Below, piece after piece: positions 17,621 to 26,538 of a DNA stretch of 50,428 bases. Each line of letters begins with the position of its first letter. Within the stretch, counting starts at the first letter, position 1. The stretch is from Candidatus Endonucleibacter bathymodioli (GTDB lineage Bacteria; Pseudomonadota; Gammaproteobacteria; Pseudomonadales; Endozoicomonadaceae). The DNA lies in assembly GCA_030674915.1 (NCBI GenBank), contig JASXSV010000024.1, positions 1 to 50,428 of the forward strand, given 5' to 3'. A program made the position numbers and the translations under genes. The notes beneath the pieces are model-generated. The model had not been told where the DNA came from, made no database searches, and worked only from the letters and a program-made list of their open reading frames with translations.

Positions 17621-18824
17621 GAGATCTTTGCACGAATCTCGCTAAATAACTGAAAATCAGGTATAATAAGCCTTGCACAATCAATCAATGCCTTTCGGTG
17701 AAATTATGGCTTGGAAAAATCTGAAACAACGCAGTCTAGCAGATTCAATGCTGATTGATCACGATGCAGTGAAAGAACTCGACTCTGTCCATGAACTCAT
17801 TGATTGGGATCGCTTAGAGCATCATCTGAAAGATATACATTCAAGTTCTCGAGGCGAAAAGGCATGGCCTCCACTGATGATGCTTAAGGCACTGCTGCTG
17901 CAAAGTTGGTATAAATTAAGCGATTCGGCCCTAGAGAAACAGCTTGCTCGCGATCTTTTATTTCGTCGATTTATTGCGCTCGACATTTCAGAGTCAGTGC
18001 CGGACCACAGTACTTTTTGGCGATTTAGACAGAAGCTCGATAAGTTGTTGCTTATGGATAAGTTGCTTCAAGAAATCAATTCCCAGCTTATAGATAAAGG
18101 TCTTTATATTAAATCTGGAGGTATCAGTATTGTTGATGCTAGCGTAATTGAGGCTAAACAGTGTCGCCCAAATAAGGATAAAGACAAGCACTCAACACAG
18201 GATCCTGACGCGAAGTGGAACGTGAAAGCAGGTTCTGACTGGAAGAGTAAAAGTACCTACGGCTATAAAGCGCACATAAATGTCGATGAGGATGGGTTGA
18301 TAAAATCGATCGGTTACACAGCAGTAAATATTCACGATTCAAATTGTTTCACTGAGCTATTAGATGGTGAAGAGTCGTCTGTTTATGCGGATAGTGCCTA
18401 TTCCAGCAAGAAGCACAGTGAATGGCTGGATGATAGAAATATTGATAACAGAATAATAAAACGTGCTTATCGAAATAAACCATTAACAGAACATGATAAG
18501 TGTTTTAACCGTTTACATTCTGGTGTGCGCTGCACTGTGGAGCGAGTATTTGGCGTTTTGAAATTACACTATGGCATGGCGAAAGTTCGTTATCTTGGCT
18601 TAAGCCGAAACCGCACACGTTTTGAAATAATGTGTGTGGCGCACAATATTAAACGAGGTTTATCGATTCAGCAGGCAAGTTGCGTCTGAAAATCGAAAAT
18701 GAAGGGTGAAATGGCTCGAATGGCGCATATTCGAACTGTAATTGTGTTTTTTAAGGCTTTATCCTCAAAAAAATACAATTTAATTAATAGTGGGGCTTAT
18801 GCAGCGTTATCGTGCAAAGGTCTC
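17621..18824 (+). mobile_element. IS5-family element, full length
   Basis: 1204 bases with inverted ends GAGATCTTTGCACGA and CGTGCAAAGGTCTC. It contains one full transposase frame. The flanks show no target duplication (actgc against ataaa), unlike other copies, so rearrangement by recombination between copies is likely. It lies between two divergently oriented BIR-family genes, just upstream of the start of the 18882 gene. Confidence 0.85.
17688..18689 (+). CDS. IS5-family transposase
   Basis: 333 residues from the ATG at 17688 (MPFGEIMAWKNLKQRS), the start used by the identical-length copy at 19437-20438; an upstream TTG at 17673 is possible but unlikely. Catalytic residues of the DDE core: IVDASVIEA, VYADSAYSS, TVERVFGVLK. 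This copy differs from the others at several positions (AGSDWKSKSTYGYK, SIGYTAVNIHD), so it is older or drifting. Confidence 0.88.
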   Translation: MPFGEIMAWKNLKQRSLADSMLIDHDAVKELDSVHELIDWDRLEHHLKDIHSSSRGEKAWPPLMMLKALLLQSWYKLSDSALEKQLARDLLFRRFIALDISESVPDHSTFWRFRQKLDKLLLMDKLLQEINSQLIDKGLYIKSGGISIVDASVIEAKQCRPNKDKDKHSTQDPDAKWNVKAGSDWKSKSTYGYKAHINVDEDGLIKSIGYTAVNIHDSNCFTELLDGEESSVYADSAYSSKKHSEWLDDRNIDNRIIKRAYRNKPLTEHDKCFNRLHSGVRCTVERVFGVLKLHYGMAKVRYLGLSRNRTRFEIMCVAHNIKRGLSIQQASCV

Positions 18825-18881
18825 ATAAAAGTAACGCCACAATAATGGGCTTTTTTTCAAAAAAACTGGGAGAGGTTAGAA

Positions 18882-19319
18882 ATGAACAGCACTTCATGTA
18901 ATAAAAAAAGAATTTTATTAAAGAAACAGTGGATACGTAGCTTTTTCGTATATGGATTTTTTGTTCTCACCAGCAACCTGATAACTAGTGTGAGCTTTGG
19001 AGTTTATTCGCATGCAGCATATAAGAACTACCTAGAGCGATTGACCTCATTTCCTCTTGAATTAGATACTAAATTTAGTCGGGTCACCACTGAGGATATG
19101 GCAAAGCTAGGTTATTTCTATGCAGGGTATTCAACAGATATATATGCTGTAATTAACTGTTTTTCTTGCGGTGTGGTACTAACAGCCGAGGCTGATATTA
19201 AATGTGAAACACTAGAAAGTAGACATAACGAGAGCTGTACGTATATGAAAGACGGATATTTACCATTGAATGCGATTTCTCTTGGAAAGCCAAAACGTAG
19301 TGAGACCTTTGTACGATAA
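18882..19319 (+). CDS. N-terminal BIR fragment of the interrupted gene
   Basis: 145-residue open frame; the last few residues (after KPKRS) are read from the inserted element. It carries the hydrophobic N-terminus (WIRSFFVYGFFVLTSNLIT) and the complete divergent BIR. If expressed it would be an exported BIR-only peptide, but decay is more likely. Confidence 0.6.
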   Translation: MNSTSCNKKRILLKKQWIRSFFVYGFFVLTSNLITSVSFGVYSHAAYKNYLERLTSFPLELDTKFSRVTTEDMAKLGYFYAGYSTDIYAVINCFSCGVVLTAEADIKCETLESRHNESCTYMKDGYLPLNAISLGKPKRSETFVR

Positions 19320-20501
19320 CGCTGCATAAGCCCCACTATTAATTAAATCGTATTTTTTTGAGGATAAAGCCTTAAAAAACACGATTTCAGTTAGGATATG
19401 CGCCATTCGAGCCATTTCACCCTTCATTTTCGATTTTCAGTCACAACTTGCCTGCTGAATAGCTAAACCTCGTTTAATATTGTGCGCCACACACATTATT
19501 TCAAAACGTGTACGATTTCGGCTTAAGCCAAGATAACGAGCTTTCGCCATGCCGTAGTGTAATTTCAAAACGCCAAATACTCGCTCCACAGTGCAGCGCA
19601 CGCCAGAATGTAAACGGTTAAAGCACTTATCATGTTCTGTTAATGGTTTATTTCGATAAGCACGTTTTATTATTCTGTTATCAATATTTCTATCATCCAG
19701 CCATTCACTGTGCTTATTGCTGGAATAGGCACTATCCGCATAAACAGACGACTCTTCACCATCTAATAGCTCAGTGAAACAATTTGAATCGTGAACATTT
19801 CCTGCTGTGTAACCGCTAGATTTTATCAGCCCATCCTCATCGACATTTATGTGCGCTTTAAAGCCGTAGCTACTTTTACTCTTCCCGTCAGAACCTACTT
19901 TCACGTTCCACTTCGCGTCAGGATCCTGTGTTGAGTGCTTGTCTTTATCCTTATTTGGGCGACACTGTTTAGCCTCAATTACGCTAGCATCAACAATACT
20001 GATACCTCCAGATTTAATATAAAGACCTTTATCTATAAGCTGGGAATTGATTTCTTGAAGCAACTTTTCCATAAGCAACAACTTATCTAGCGTCTGTCTA
20101 AATCGCCAAAAAGTACTGTGGTCCGGCACTGACTCTGAAATGTCGAGCGCAATAAATCGGCGAAATAAAAGATCGCGAGCAAGTTGTTTCTCTAGGTCCG
20201 AATCGCTTAATTTATACCAACTTTGCAGCAGCAGTGCCTTAAACATCATCAGTGGCGGCCATGCCTTTTCGCCTCGAGAACTTGAATGTATATCTTTCAG
20301 ATGATGCTCTAAGCGATCCCAATCAATGAGTTCATGGACAGAGTCGAGTTCTTTCACTGCATCGTGATCAATCAGCATTGAATCTGCTAGACTGCGTTGT
20401 TTCAGGTTTTTCCAAGCCATAATTTCACCGAAAGGCATTGATTGTGCGAGGCTTATTATACCTGATTTTCAGTTGTTTAGCGCGACTCGCGCAAAGGTCT
20501 C
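19302..20501 (-). mobile_element. IS5-family element inserted in BIR gene
   Basis: Full-length copy bounded by GAGACC and GGTCTC, flanked by the 5-bp direct repeat GTAGT (19297-19301 and 20502-20506). Excision of the element and one repeat restores the interrupted gene's frame. Opposite orientation to the copy at 17621-18824; 477 bases lie between the two. Confidence 0.92.
19437..20438 (-). CDS. IS5-family transposase
   Basis: 333 residues with intact DDE motifs (IVDASVIEA, VYADSAYSS, TVERVFGVLK), starting MPFGEIMAWKN. No stops or frameshifts; together with the clean target duplication this suggests a recently active copy. The internally deleted element at 7533-8273 is closest to this version. 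Confidence 0.9.
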   Translation of the reverse strand: MPFGEIMAWKNLKQRSLADSMLIDHDAVKELDSVHELIDWDRLEHHLKDIHSSSRGEKAWPPLMMFKALLLQSWYKLSDSDLEKQLARDLLFRRFIALDISESVPDHSTFWRFRQTLDKLLLMEKLLQEINSQLIDKGLYIKSGGISIVDASVIEAKQCRPNKDKDKHSTQDPDAKWNVKVGSDGKSKSSYGFKAHINVDEDGLIKSSGYTAGNVHDSNCFTELLDGEESSVYADSAYSSNKHSEWLDDRNIDNRIIKRAYRNKPLTEHDKCFNRLHSGVRCTVERVFGVLKLHYGMAKARYLGLSRNRTRFEIMCVAHNIKRGLAIQQASCD

Positions 20502-20507
20502 GTAGTA

Positions 20508-20737
20508 ATGATTTAACAGCGCAGCGAAAACCTTCAGCAACAATATTTACACCTCAGCCACCAAATATTCAAAACGAACAAAATGATGTAAGCGTCGTTA
20601 CTGAAGGAGATGAACAACCACTGATTACAGGTGGTTTTACAGATAGAAGACCATCTGTTATGTTGATTAATAACGATCCTAGATGTCAACATACTGGTGT
20701 GCAAGGAGGACTTGCGTGTATTCTTATGGATATTTAG
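20508..20737 (+). pseudogene. Linker fragment of the interrupted BIR gene
   Basis: Continuation of the 18882 gene beyond the inserted element: DLTAQRKPSATIFTPQPP, then NEQNDVSVVTEGDEQ, corresponding to the Pro/Ser-rich linker of the 748-residue paralogue. Frame lost near 20720; a further 150 bases continue in another frame to 20870. Confidence 0.75.
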
Positions 20738-20874
20738 TATCAGGCTTGGCAAGAAGTGCTATAAATGATAATGTGGCGAATCCGCAAAAAGATGATAGGC
20801 CAAACCTTGGACCAATTTATGCAATGTTAACAAGCAAGAACGATAGACCAGCAAACAAGCGCATGGCCTAGATG

Positions 20875-21166
20875 TTGTACAAGGCATATTCCATCACGGG
20901 ATCACTCATTCTGTACCACTGCTGTATACAGTCAGTACGCAGCATCGTCACCAAGGGATATGGTTGGCGACCATGACCAGGCTTGAGGTAATATGACACC
21001 ATCCGTTTCCAGGCAACCAGCGCTTCCATCCATTAAAGAAGCTTCTCTTTGCGGGTTTATGGGCGTTTGTTTTGGTATTAGTTGTCTGAGAAGCTGAGCT
21101 AGTATTCCATGGTTCATCCAATAAGAAAGCAATGACAGGGATAATCTAATTACAAGGACTTAATCG
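20875..21166 (-). mobile_element. IS5 remnant, transposase 5-prime part
   Basis: Minus strand matches the left third of the IS5 at 13678-14830 with many changes, ending in the taatcg terminus near 21166. It abuts the broken end of the interrupted BIR gene and probably marks the break that removed its 3-prime half. Confidence 0.65.
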
Positions 21167-21273
21167 TATACTCCTTAGCCTAAGTGCAAATAAAGGCAAT
21201 CATACATTTAACATATTTGATTTTCATCTCTTTAATTCTACTCACTTAAAATTATCATCTGCACATTACTTAT

Positions 21274-22590
21274 TCAATTAGCTTTTTCATTTTTTTTATG
21301 TTTGGATACTATATGTTTCTTTAAATTGTACTTACGAGCAAATGTCTTGCCGCACTCGGGGCAAAGAATAATATTGGAACTGGCATGAGATTCAATGTGT
21401 GCTTTCAAATCATATTTTTTAGCAAATAGTTTGTAACACCCCACCCATTCACACAGGTGTTTCTTTTTTTTTGTATGGATGGACATATGCCTTATGAAAT
21501 TATGTTTGTAAGAAAACTCCCTGGCGCACTTTTCGCATTGGAAATTTTTTTTATGCACGCCACGTGAATATGCAGCCTCAGAAATGATAGCTGACACCCT
21601 ATTAGTATTGATACTAGTTACAACACCATGAGACAAAATATCTGTTTTGTTTTGCATTCCTAGCAATTTCTTACTATTATTTTCCGTATCAATACTGCTA
21701 TCATCATCTTTATTAAGTAAACTAAGATGTTCATCTAGTCCCAGTTTATTATCAAACAACAGGCCTAAATCTGGCAGTTCGATACAACCGACATTATTAA
21801 TGTGAGAACTATTTTCAGCTGCAGACTCCATACCCTTAAATGATGAAAGTAGCTCTTCTGGTAGGTATGGCCACAGAACATCATCAACAGTACTTTTAAC
21901 ATTATCACACACAAGATCCTTATTTAGCATTTTATCACAGCTTTCATTATTAATTTGACAACTGTTTTTATATGTATCTCTCATACTCTTACCTGACACC
22001 AATAGTGGCTTTAATATATCTAGTCCATTGCTAGAGCCATTAATCACTGAATCATTATCATATACTGCACTATTAAGTTCCACCTGTTCAATTTTGAAAT
22101 TTAATTCATTATTTTTTTCATTGAGGATAAATATAAACACAAATGCGCATTTATATATTTTTTGTTCTAAATTTAAAATATGCAAAAGACCATCAACATC
22201 TACTGCCAATAAATCATCCACACTATACAATGCAATACTGTGACCATCATTCATATCTGGAATTGATTCACTATTATCATCTTGTAATAGGAACATTAAG
22301 GTGGCACCAATGTGTTGCTTTATACTTTCACTTGATGCTATTTCTTTATCCGTCATAACTATATAACAAAAATCTTCTCTAATGCTAGGTATAAAGATCT
22401 TAGGTATACACATAAAAACCCATTTCTCTTTCTCCTTGTCAATATTTACACCTTCAGTAATAGTATTATTTGGCGCAGCATTAATGCACGCGGGTGCTAG
22501 CAAACAATAAAAAAATAACATACCATTAACCATAGTTAAGATATTTAATCTATATGGATATAAACTTGACATACACAAGGAAATCAACAT
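21274..22590 (-). CDS. Secreted C2H2 zinc-finger protein, three fingers
   Basis: 438 residues. The N-terminus ends in a good signal peptide (MVNGMLFFYCLLAPACINAA, cleavage after INA). Residues about 50-340 are acidic, Asn/Asp/Ser rich and unrecognised, like the matching region of the 1755-3116 protein. Three canonical C2H2 fingers close the protein: C352/C355/H368/H372, C380/C385/H398/H402 and C410/C413/H426/H431, surrounded by Lys-rich linkers (HTKKKKH, SKHKKNEK) that could serve nuclear import. DNA binding in the host nucleus is inferred from the family. A GGAGGTG ribosome site lies about 12 bases upstream of the ATG. It is in one piece. Confidence 0.8.
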   Translation of the reverse strand: MLISLCMSSLYPYRLNILTMVNGMLFFYCLLAPACINAAPNNTITEGVNIDKEKEKWVFMCIPKIFIPSIREDFCYIVMTDKEIASSESIKQHIGATLMFLLQDDNSESIPDMNDGHSIALYSVDDLLAVDVDGLLHILNLEQKIYKCAFVFIFILNEKNNELNFKIEQVELNSAVYDNDSVINGSSNGLDILKPLLVSGKSMRDTYKNSCQINNESCDKMLNKDLVCDNVKSTVDDVLWPYLPEELLSSFKGMESAAENSSHINNVGCIELPDLGLLFDNKLGLDEHLSLLNKDDDSSIDTENNSKKLLGMQNKTDILSHGVVTSINTNRVSAIISEAAYSRGVHKKNFQCEKCAREFSYKHNFIRHMSIHTKKKKHLCEWVGCYKLFAKKYDLKAHIESHASSNIILCPECGKTFARKYNLKKHIVSKHKKNEKAN

Positions 22591-22849
22591 TCTTAGTTTT
22601 CACCTCCATGACTCTAACCAATTATAAAGTCATCTGCAATCTCATTGATTCAATGGATGACTGCAATAGTTTTCTCATTTATGAATATCACACACATATT
22701 TTTAGATAATTATTTCGAGAAAGCATCAGGGCAACGTATTTAAATTAAAAAATTGTTCCTTACTCTGCATTTTTAGATGTGCTCTCAAATTACATGTTTG
22801 GATAAATGCTTTGCCTCACCAATTTCTTCGAGGCATCCATGCTCTCTAG

Positions 22850-23205
22850 GTAGATAACTTTCCGAGCGGATACATCTGCTAGAAACATCTGCCGCTTCTT
22901 GATTGCCTTGCGAATGATACTGTTAAGTGACTCAATCACGTTGGTAGTGTAGATTTCCTGCCACTATCATTAGGATAGCCGAACAAGGTATTGATGCTCT
23001 ACCAATGGTTGTGCCATGATCGACTGATCTTAGGGTAATTATCATCCTATTGCTCACCGAACTGATCCAGATCTTGCAATGCTTCATCCTCAGTAGCTAA
23101 GCGGTAGATCTGCTTCATGTCAGCGGTGACACCCTTGTAATCTTTCTCGGTTTTAAGCGCCTTGGCGACTTCTTTGGCGAGTGTCTCCTTTCCTTTCTCA
23201 TACTA
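22850..23205 (-). pseudogene. IS256-family transposase remnant
   Basis: The minus strand shows IS256 C-terminal core pieces: VTADMKQIYRLATEDEALQ, then DNYPKISRSWHNHW and a stretch like the NxIESLNR region in other frames. Several stops and shifts. The rest of 22600-23466 shows nothing else I can name. Confidence 0.65.
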
Positions 23206-23466
23206 CTTATCCTTATCCATTTCTGGCAATGATGATAAGCAGTTGGTCAGAGCACATAATTAATACGCCCATTATGGGCAGAACTTGCGAAATCCTTATG
23301 TATTATCGAGAAGCAAATTCTATTTGCACATTAGTTTGTCTAATTGTGTCATTTGTAGACAAATAAAATCTAAGTTGATGAATTTGTGATGCCGCTCGCT
23401 GTTTACCTAGCAACACACCATCTTTTTTCAAGCATCCCTCATTTAGAAGGATACCCTATTTCATAT

Positions 23467-25713
23467 CTATTTCTGTTTTTTACTATTCATATCTTTATCC
23501 TTATCATGATAGATGGAATCCACAATATTCCGAATCTCTACTCTACACATTGGACATTTTATCGGTAGGTTCTGGTTGCATTTAGAGTGGTTTTCTTCAT
23601 ACTTATCCCAGCATATTTTCTCCATTACGTGGATACAAGATGAGAATCCTATCATTTCCGTCACTCCGTCGTGAAGTTCATCTAAACAAATAATACAAGT
23701 CGGAGCGTTATATAAGTAGGTGGTAGTAGATGATGATAAGAGATGCTCACTACCACAAAATACAGTTCTAAAATAATGATCCTCTCCCAAGTTAAGAGAT
23801 ACGGAAGACGCCAGTTGCTTCACAATATGCTGAATATAATTATCGATATACTCTTTTGTAATTGCAAAATCATTTGCGCCAACATTATTTTTGTCAATTT
23901 TACATTGTAGTTCTTTTATAGTGCAATTAAATAGTGATTCTGTAACTTCTAATATACATGATTTTATATACCCCATTGAAATAGATTTTAATGCCATCCT
24001 AGGATCTACATATTTTGGTATGGGATAGCCATTTTTGAGCATACCCCACATTTCCCACATATAAAAAATGCAGACATGCTGAGTCACTATAAATGCTATT
24101 TCTTTTCTTCCAGGTATAGACTCATGGTTTTCGTCAACTGTTGTTTTACTCGCGAGTACCCCACGATTTCTACGTACCCACGCTTCATTTAAAGACAGAC
24201 ATAGACTTTTACGGAGACGCCTCAGTATAGATTTTTTACAAAACATTACACACAGCCCATGTACAAGATCAGCAAGATCAACAGCAGATATTTTGTTTTC
24301 TAACAATACACGTCTAGGAGCCATATAGAGTAAGGCTCCTACATCCGACTTATTTGTGTCATCATAATTTATCACCTCCCCCTTCTCATTAATTATTTCA
24401 CTAAGAGTTTTATCTATCCCCCAGAGATATTTTTTACCCTGTGGTTTATAAATTAAAGAAGCATTTGCAAAAGCTTCTTTTAGTTCTATATGTTGTTTAC
24501 TATTGATTTCAGGTATCGTTTCCAAAAATTTCCTATCCATTTCCATCAGAAAAGACAAACAAAGCCAGGGAGAGTTACCATCAAAAAAGATGTCTTTAAA
24601 TTTTACTGCTGACTCAAAACTACAACATGCAGAACCAGATTGTTTAGTTACAACAACCGGGAATGAAACATCATTGGAATCCTTTCGACTCATGTCAAAA
24701 GACACACCTAACTCAAGAGGCCCCATAGCTGCCAGCTTACCATAAAGGCAGTCCCAATTCTTTTGATTAAATGGTAGAACACTTTTTTTCGTTATATACA
24801 TCTTTTGATATATGTCATTATATAGAATATTTCCTTCAACTGATGCTCCCAATGAATCGATATTTGAGGACTCTGTTACGATTGGGGATTCTATTGTGGA
24901 TTCTGTTGATATGGACTCACGCGCTACTTCTTCTGAAGACGTGCTAGAGCTATTGCCTTCTAGCATTTTATAAATTGGGCTAAGGTCGGGCCTATCACCT
25001 TCTTGCGGCTTCGCCACAGCATCCTTTTTCACCACATTGGAACTCATAGCACTGCCTGCCAGACCTGCTACTAAATCTCCTTCACGAAGAATATGCATAA
25101 GTCCTTCAAGACCAGACCGACATTGAGGATGCGGACGAATAACAGGTGGAATTCTATCTGGAACATGACCTGCTCTCAATTGTTGTTCATCACCTCCAGT
25201 AACGACGCTTACATAATTTTGTTCGTTTTGAGTAATTGGTGGCTGAGGTGTAGATATAGTTGCTGAAGGTTTTCGTTTCGCTGGTAAAAAATTACTATTC
25301 TTTGGATTTTCACTAGAAGTCACTCTGACGAGTACATATCCGGCATTCTTATACAAACAGTTCCATTGATGACCACTTTTTAGGTTTTCACATTTAATAT
25401 CAGACTCAGCACGTAGCATATTACCGCAAGAAAAACATTTAATTATAGCATATACATCTGTTGAATACCCCGCATAGAAATAACCTAGTTTTGCAAATTC
25501 CTCAATAGCGACATGACTAAATTTAGTATTCAAGTCAGTAGCCAATGATGCCAATCGGAGACGATAGGTCTTATATGTTTCAAACTTATAAACTCCAAAG
25601 CTCACACCAGTTATCAGGTTACTAGTGAGAACAAAGAATCCATATAAGAAAAATATACGTATCCACTGTTTCTTTAATAAAACGCTTTTTTTATTGCCTA
25701 AAATACTGCTCAC
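23467..25713 (-). CDS. Divergent BIR plus RING protein, copy 2
   Basis: 748 residues, GTG start with GAGAGG about nine bases upstream. Same architecture as the 15243-17501 protein: basic then hydrophobic N-terminus (KKQWIRIFFLYGFFVLTSN), divergent BIR (LGYFYAGYSTD, C93-x2-C96, H115, C119), Ser/Pro-rich linker, long shared helical region (ALLYMAPRRVLLENK, FIVTQHVCIFYMWEMWGM) and a C-terminal RING-like domain CIIC ... SSCIHVMEKIC ... CPMC. The unusual Glu at the fifth RING ligand position is conserved between the two, as is the short His-Cys spacing of the BIR. The middle region matches no family I know. Open frame and conserved promoter suggest an active gene. Confidence 0.8.
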   Translation of the reverse strand: MSSILGNKKSVLLKKQWIRIFFLYGFFVLTSNLITGVSFGVYKFETYKTYRLRLASLATDLNTKFSHVAIEEFAKLGYFYAGYSTDVYAIIKCFSCGNMLRAESDIKCENLKSGHQWNCLYKNAGYVLVRVTSSENPKNSNFLPAKRKPSATISTPQPPITQNEQNYVSVVTGGDEQQLRAGHVPDRIPPVIRPHPQCRSGLEGLMHILREGDLVAGLAGSAMSSNVVKKDAVAKPQEGDRPDLSPIYKMLEGNSSSTSSEEVARESISTESTIESPIVTESSNIDSLGASVEGNILYNDIYQKMYITKKSVLPFNQKNWDCLYGKLAAMGPLELGVSFDMSRKDSNDVSFPVVVTKQSGSACCSFESAVKFKDIFFDGNSPWLCLSFLMEMDRKFLETIPEINSKQHIELKEAFANASLIYKPQGKKYLWGIDKTLSEIINEKGEVINYDDTNKSDVGALLYMAPRRVLLENKISAVDLADLVHGLCVMFCKKSILRRLRKSLCLSLNEAWVRRNRGVLASKTTVDENHESIPGRKEIAFIVTQHVCIFYMWEMWGMLKNGYPIPKYVDPRMALKSISMGYIKSCILEVTESLFNCTIKELQCKIDKNNVGANDFAITKEYIDNYIQHIVKQLASSVSLNLGEDHYFRTVFCGSEHLLSSSTTTYLYNAPTCIICLDELHDGVTEMIGFSSCIHVMEKICWDKYEENHSKCNQNLPIKCPMCRVEIRNIVDSIYHDKDKDMNSKKQK

Positions 25714-25761
25714 TTATAAGTCCTCTCGGTTTTTTTGGAGAAAATGTCACATGGTGGAGCT

Positions 25762-25789
25762 ATTATAATATATTTACCAACTATTGAAA
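25762..25789 (-). promoter_or_regulatory. Putative promoter of BIR/RING copy 2
   Basis: Minus strand: TTTCAA, 16-base spacer, TATAAT, about 49 bases before the GTG at 25713. Matches the boxes at 17549-17576 in sequence and spacing. Confidence 0.4.
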
Positions 25790-26040
25790 TTAAAGATATC
25801 AGCATCATCGTACATTATTTCTACACACGCACCTTTCTTGTGTGTAGATTGATAGGTAATATACCTGAAATACTTTGGTATTCCAATATAATTATCCCAG
25901 AGTATCTTTTTTTATAAGTCACGCAGACAAACAGAGAGTCCAAGCCATACCCTTCTTACCAATGACTATCACAAGAAAGGCACAAGAAAATAACGCCCAC
26001 AGATTTGATTAATCTAATAAACAACAGGGCAATCTTGTTT

Positions 26041-26469
26041 CTTGCTACAATCTCCCTAGAGTTCAATCTCTGTCACCTTGGGGCTTATGACGCAGAGGAA
26101 GCTCATCTCCACAGCCGGCAAAGGCGCAAGACAGCGGCCAAATTTCACAACAGAACTGATACGGTAAGTCGGCAGGTGAAGTCCCAGCTAAACTTAGGCT
26201 TTACACTGGAGTAAATTGCAGGGCGCATGAAACTATCGCTCAATCATTAGACTGTAAGATCTACTTTAACTCATGGCAACGTGGACTTAACGAGAATACT
26301 AATGGTCTGCTACGGAGATTTTTCCCAAAGAGAGTGAAGATTGGCGACGTGTCGAAAAATAAAATTGATAATGCTCAATTTTTAATCAATATGCGGCCAC
26401 GAAAAGCCTTAAACTACTTTAGTCCGATTGAGTTTTGATCAGGTCAGTGTGTTATTGTGGAAATCTAGG
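26041..26469 (+). mobile_element. Decayed IS30-like element
   Basis: Relative of the 9221-10152 element in the other orientation. Transposase pieces are visible in several frames: VKSQLNLGFTLE, WQRGLNENTNGLLRRFFPK and INMRPRKALNYFSPIEF, then the terminus ttattgtggaaatctag ending near 26469. The middle is deleted. The 325 bases before it (25714-26040) hold only the promoter of the preceding gene. Confidence 0.7.
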
Positions 26470-26538
26470 CACAACATCCAATGGGCAAGAGCTACCAGTG
26501 TGATATCTGTAATAATAAATATAGTAGAAATAATACTT

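Larger units (their letters stand above)
18882..20870 (+). pseudogene. Divergent BIR/RING gene, copy 3, interrupted by IS
   Basis: The 5-prime part (18882-19301) encodes the signal/anchor and BIR-like domain of the family: LGYFYAGYSTDIYAVINCFSCG with a following H and C. The IS5-family element 19302-20501 sits after codon ...KPKRS. Removing it together with one GTAGT copy joins exactly in frame to NDLTAQRKPSATIF, matching the 748-residue paralogue with no gap. Further along, a frameshift near 20720 moves the coding to another frame (LVSGLARSAINDNVANPQKD, ending [15 protein letters not shown] at 20870). Everything downstream, including the RING, is missing, replaced by an IS5 remnant. The start has a GGAGAGG ribosome site. 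Confidence 0.88.
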
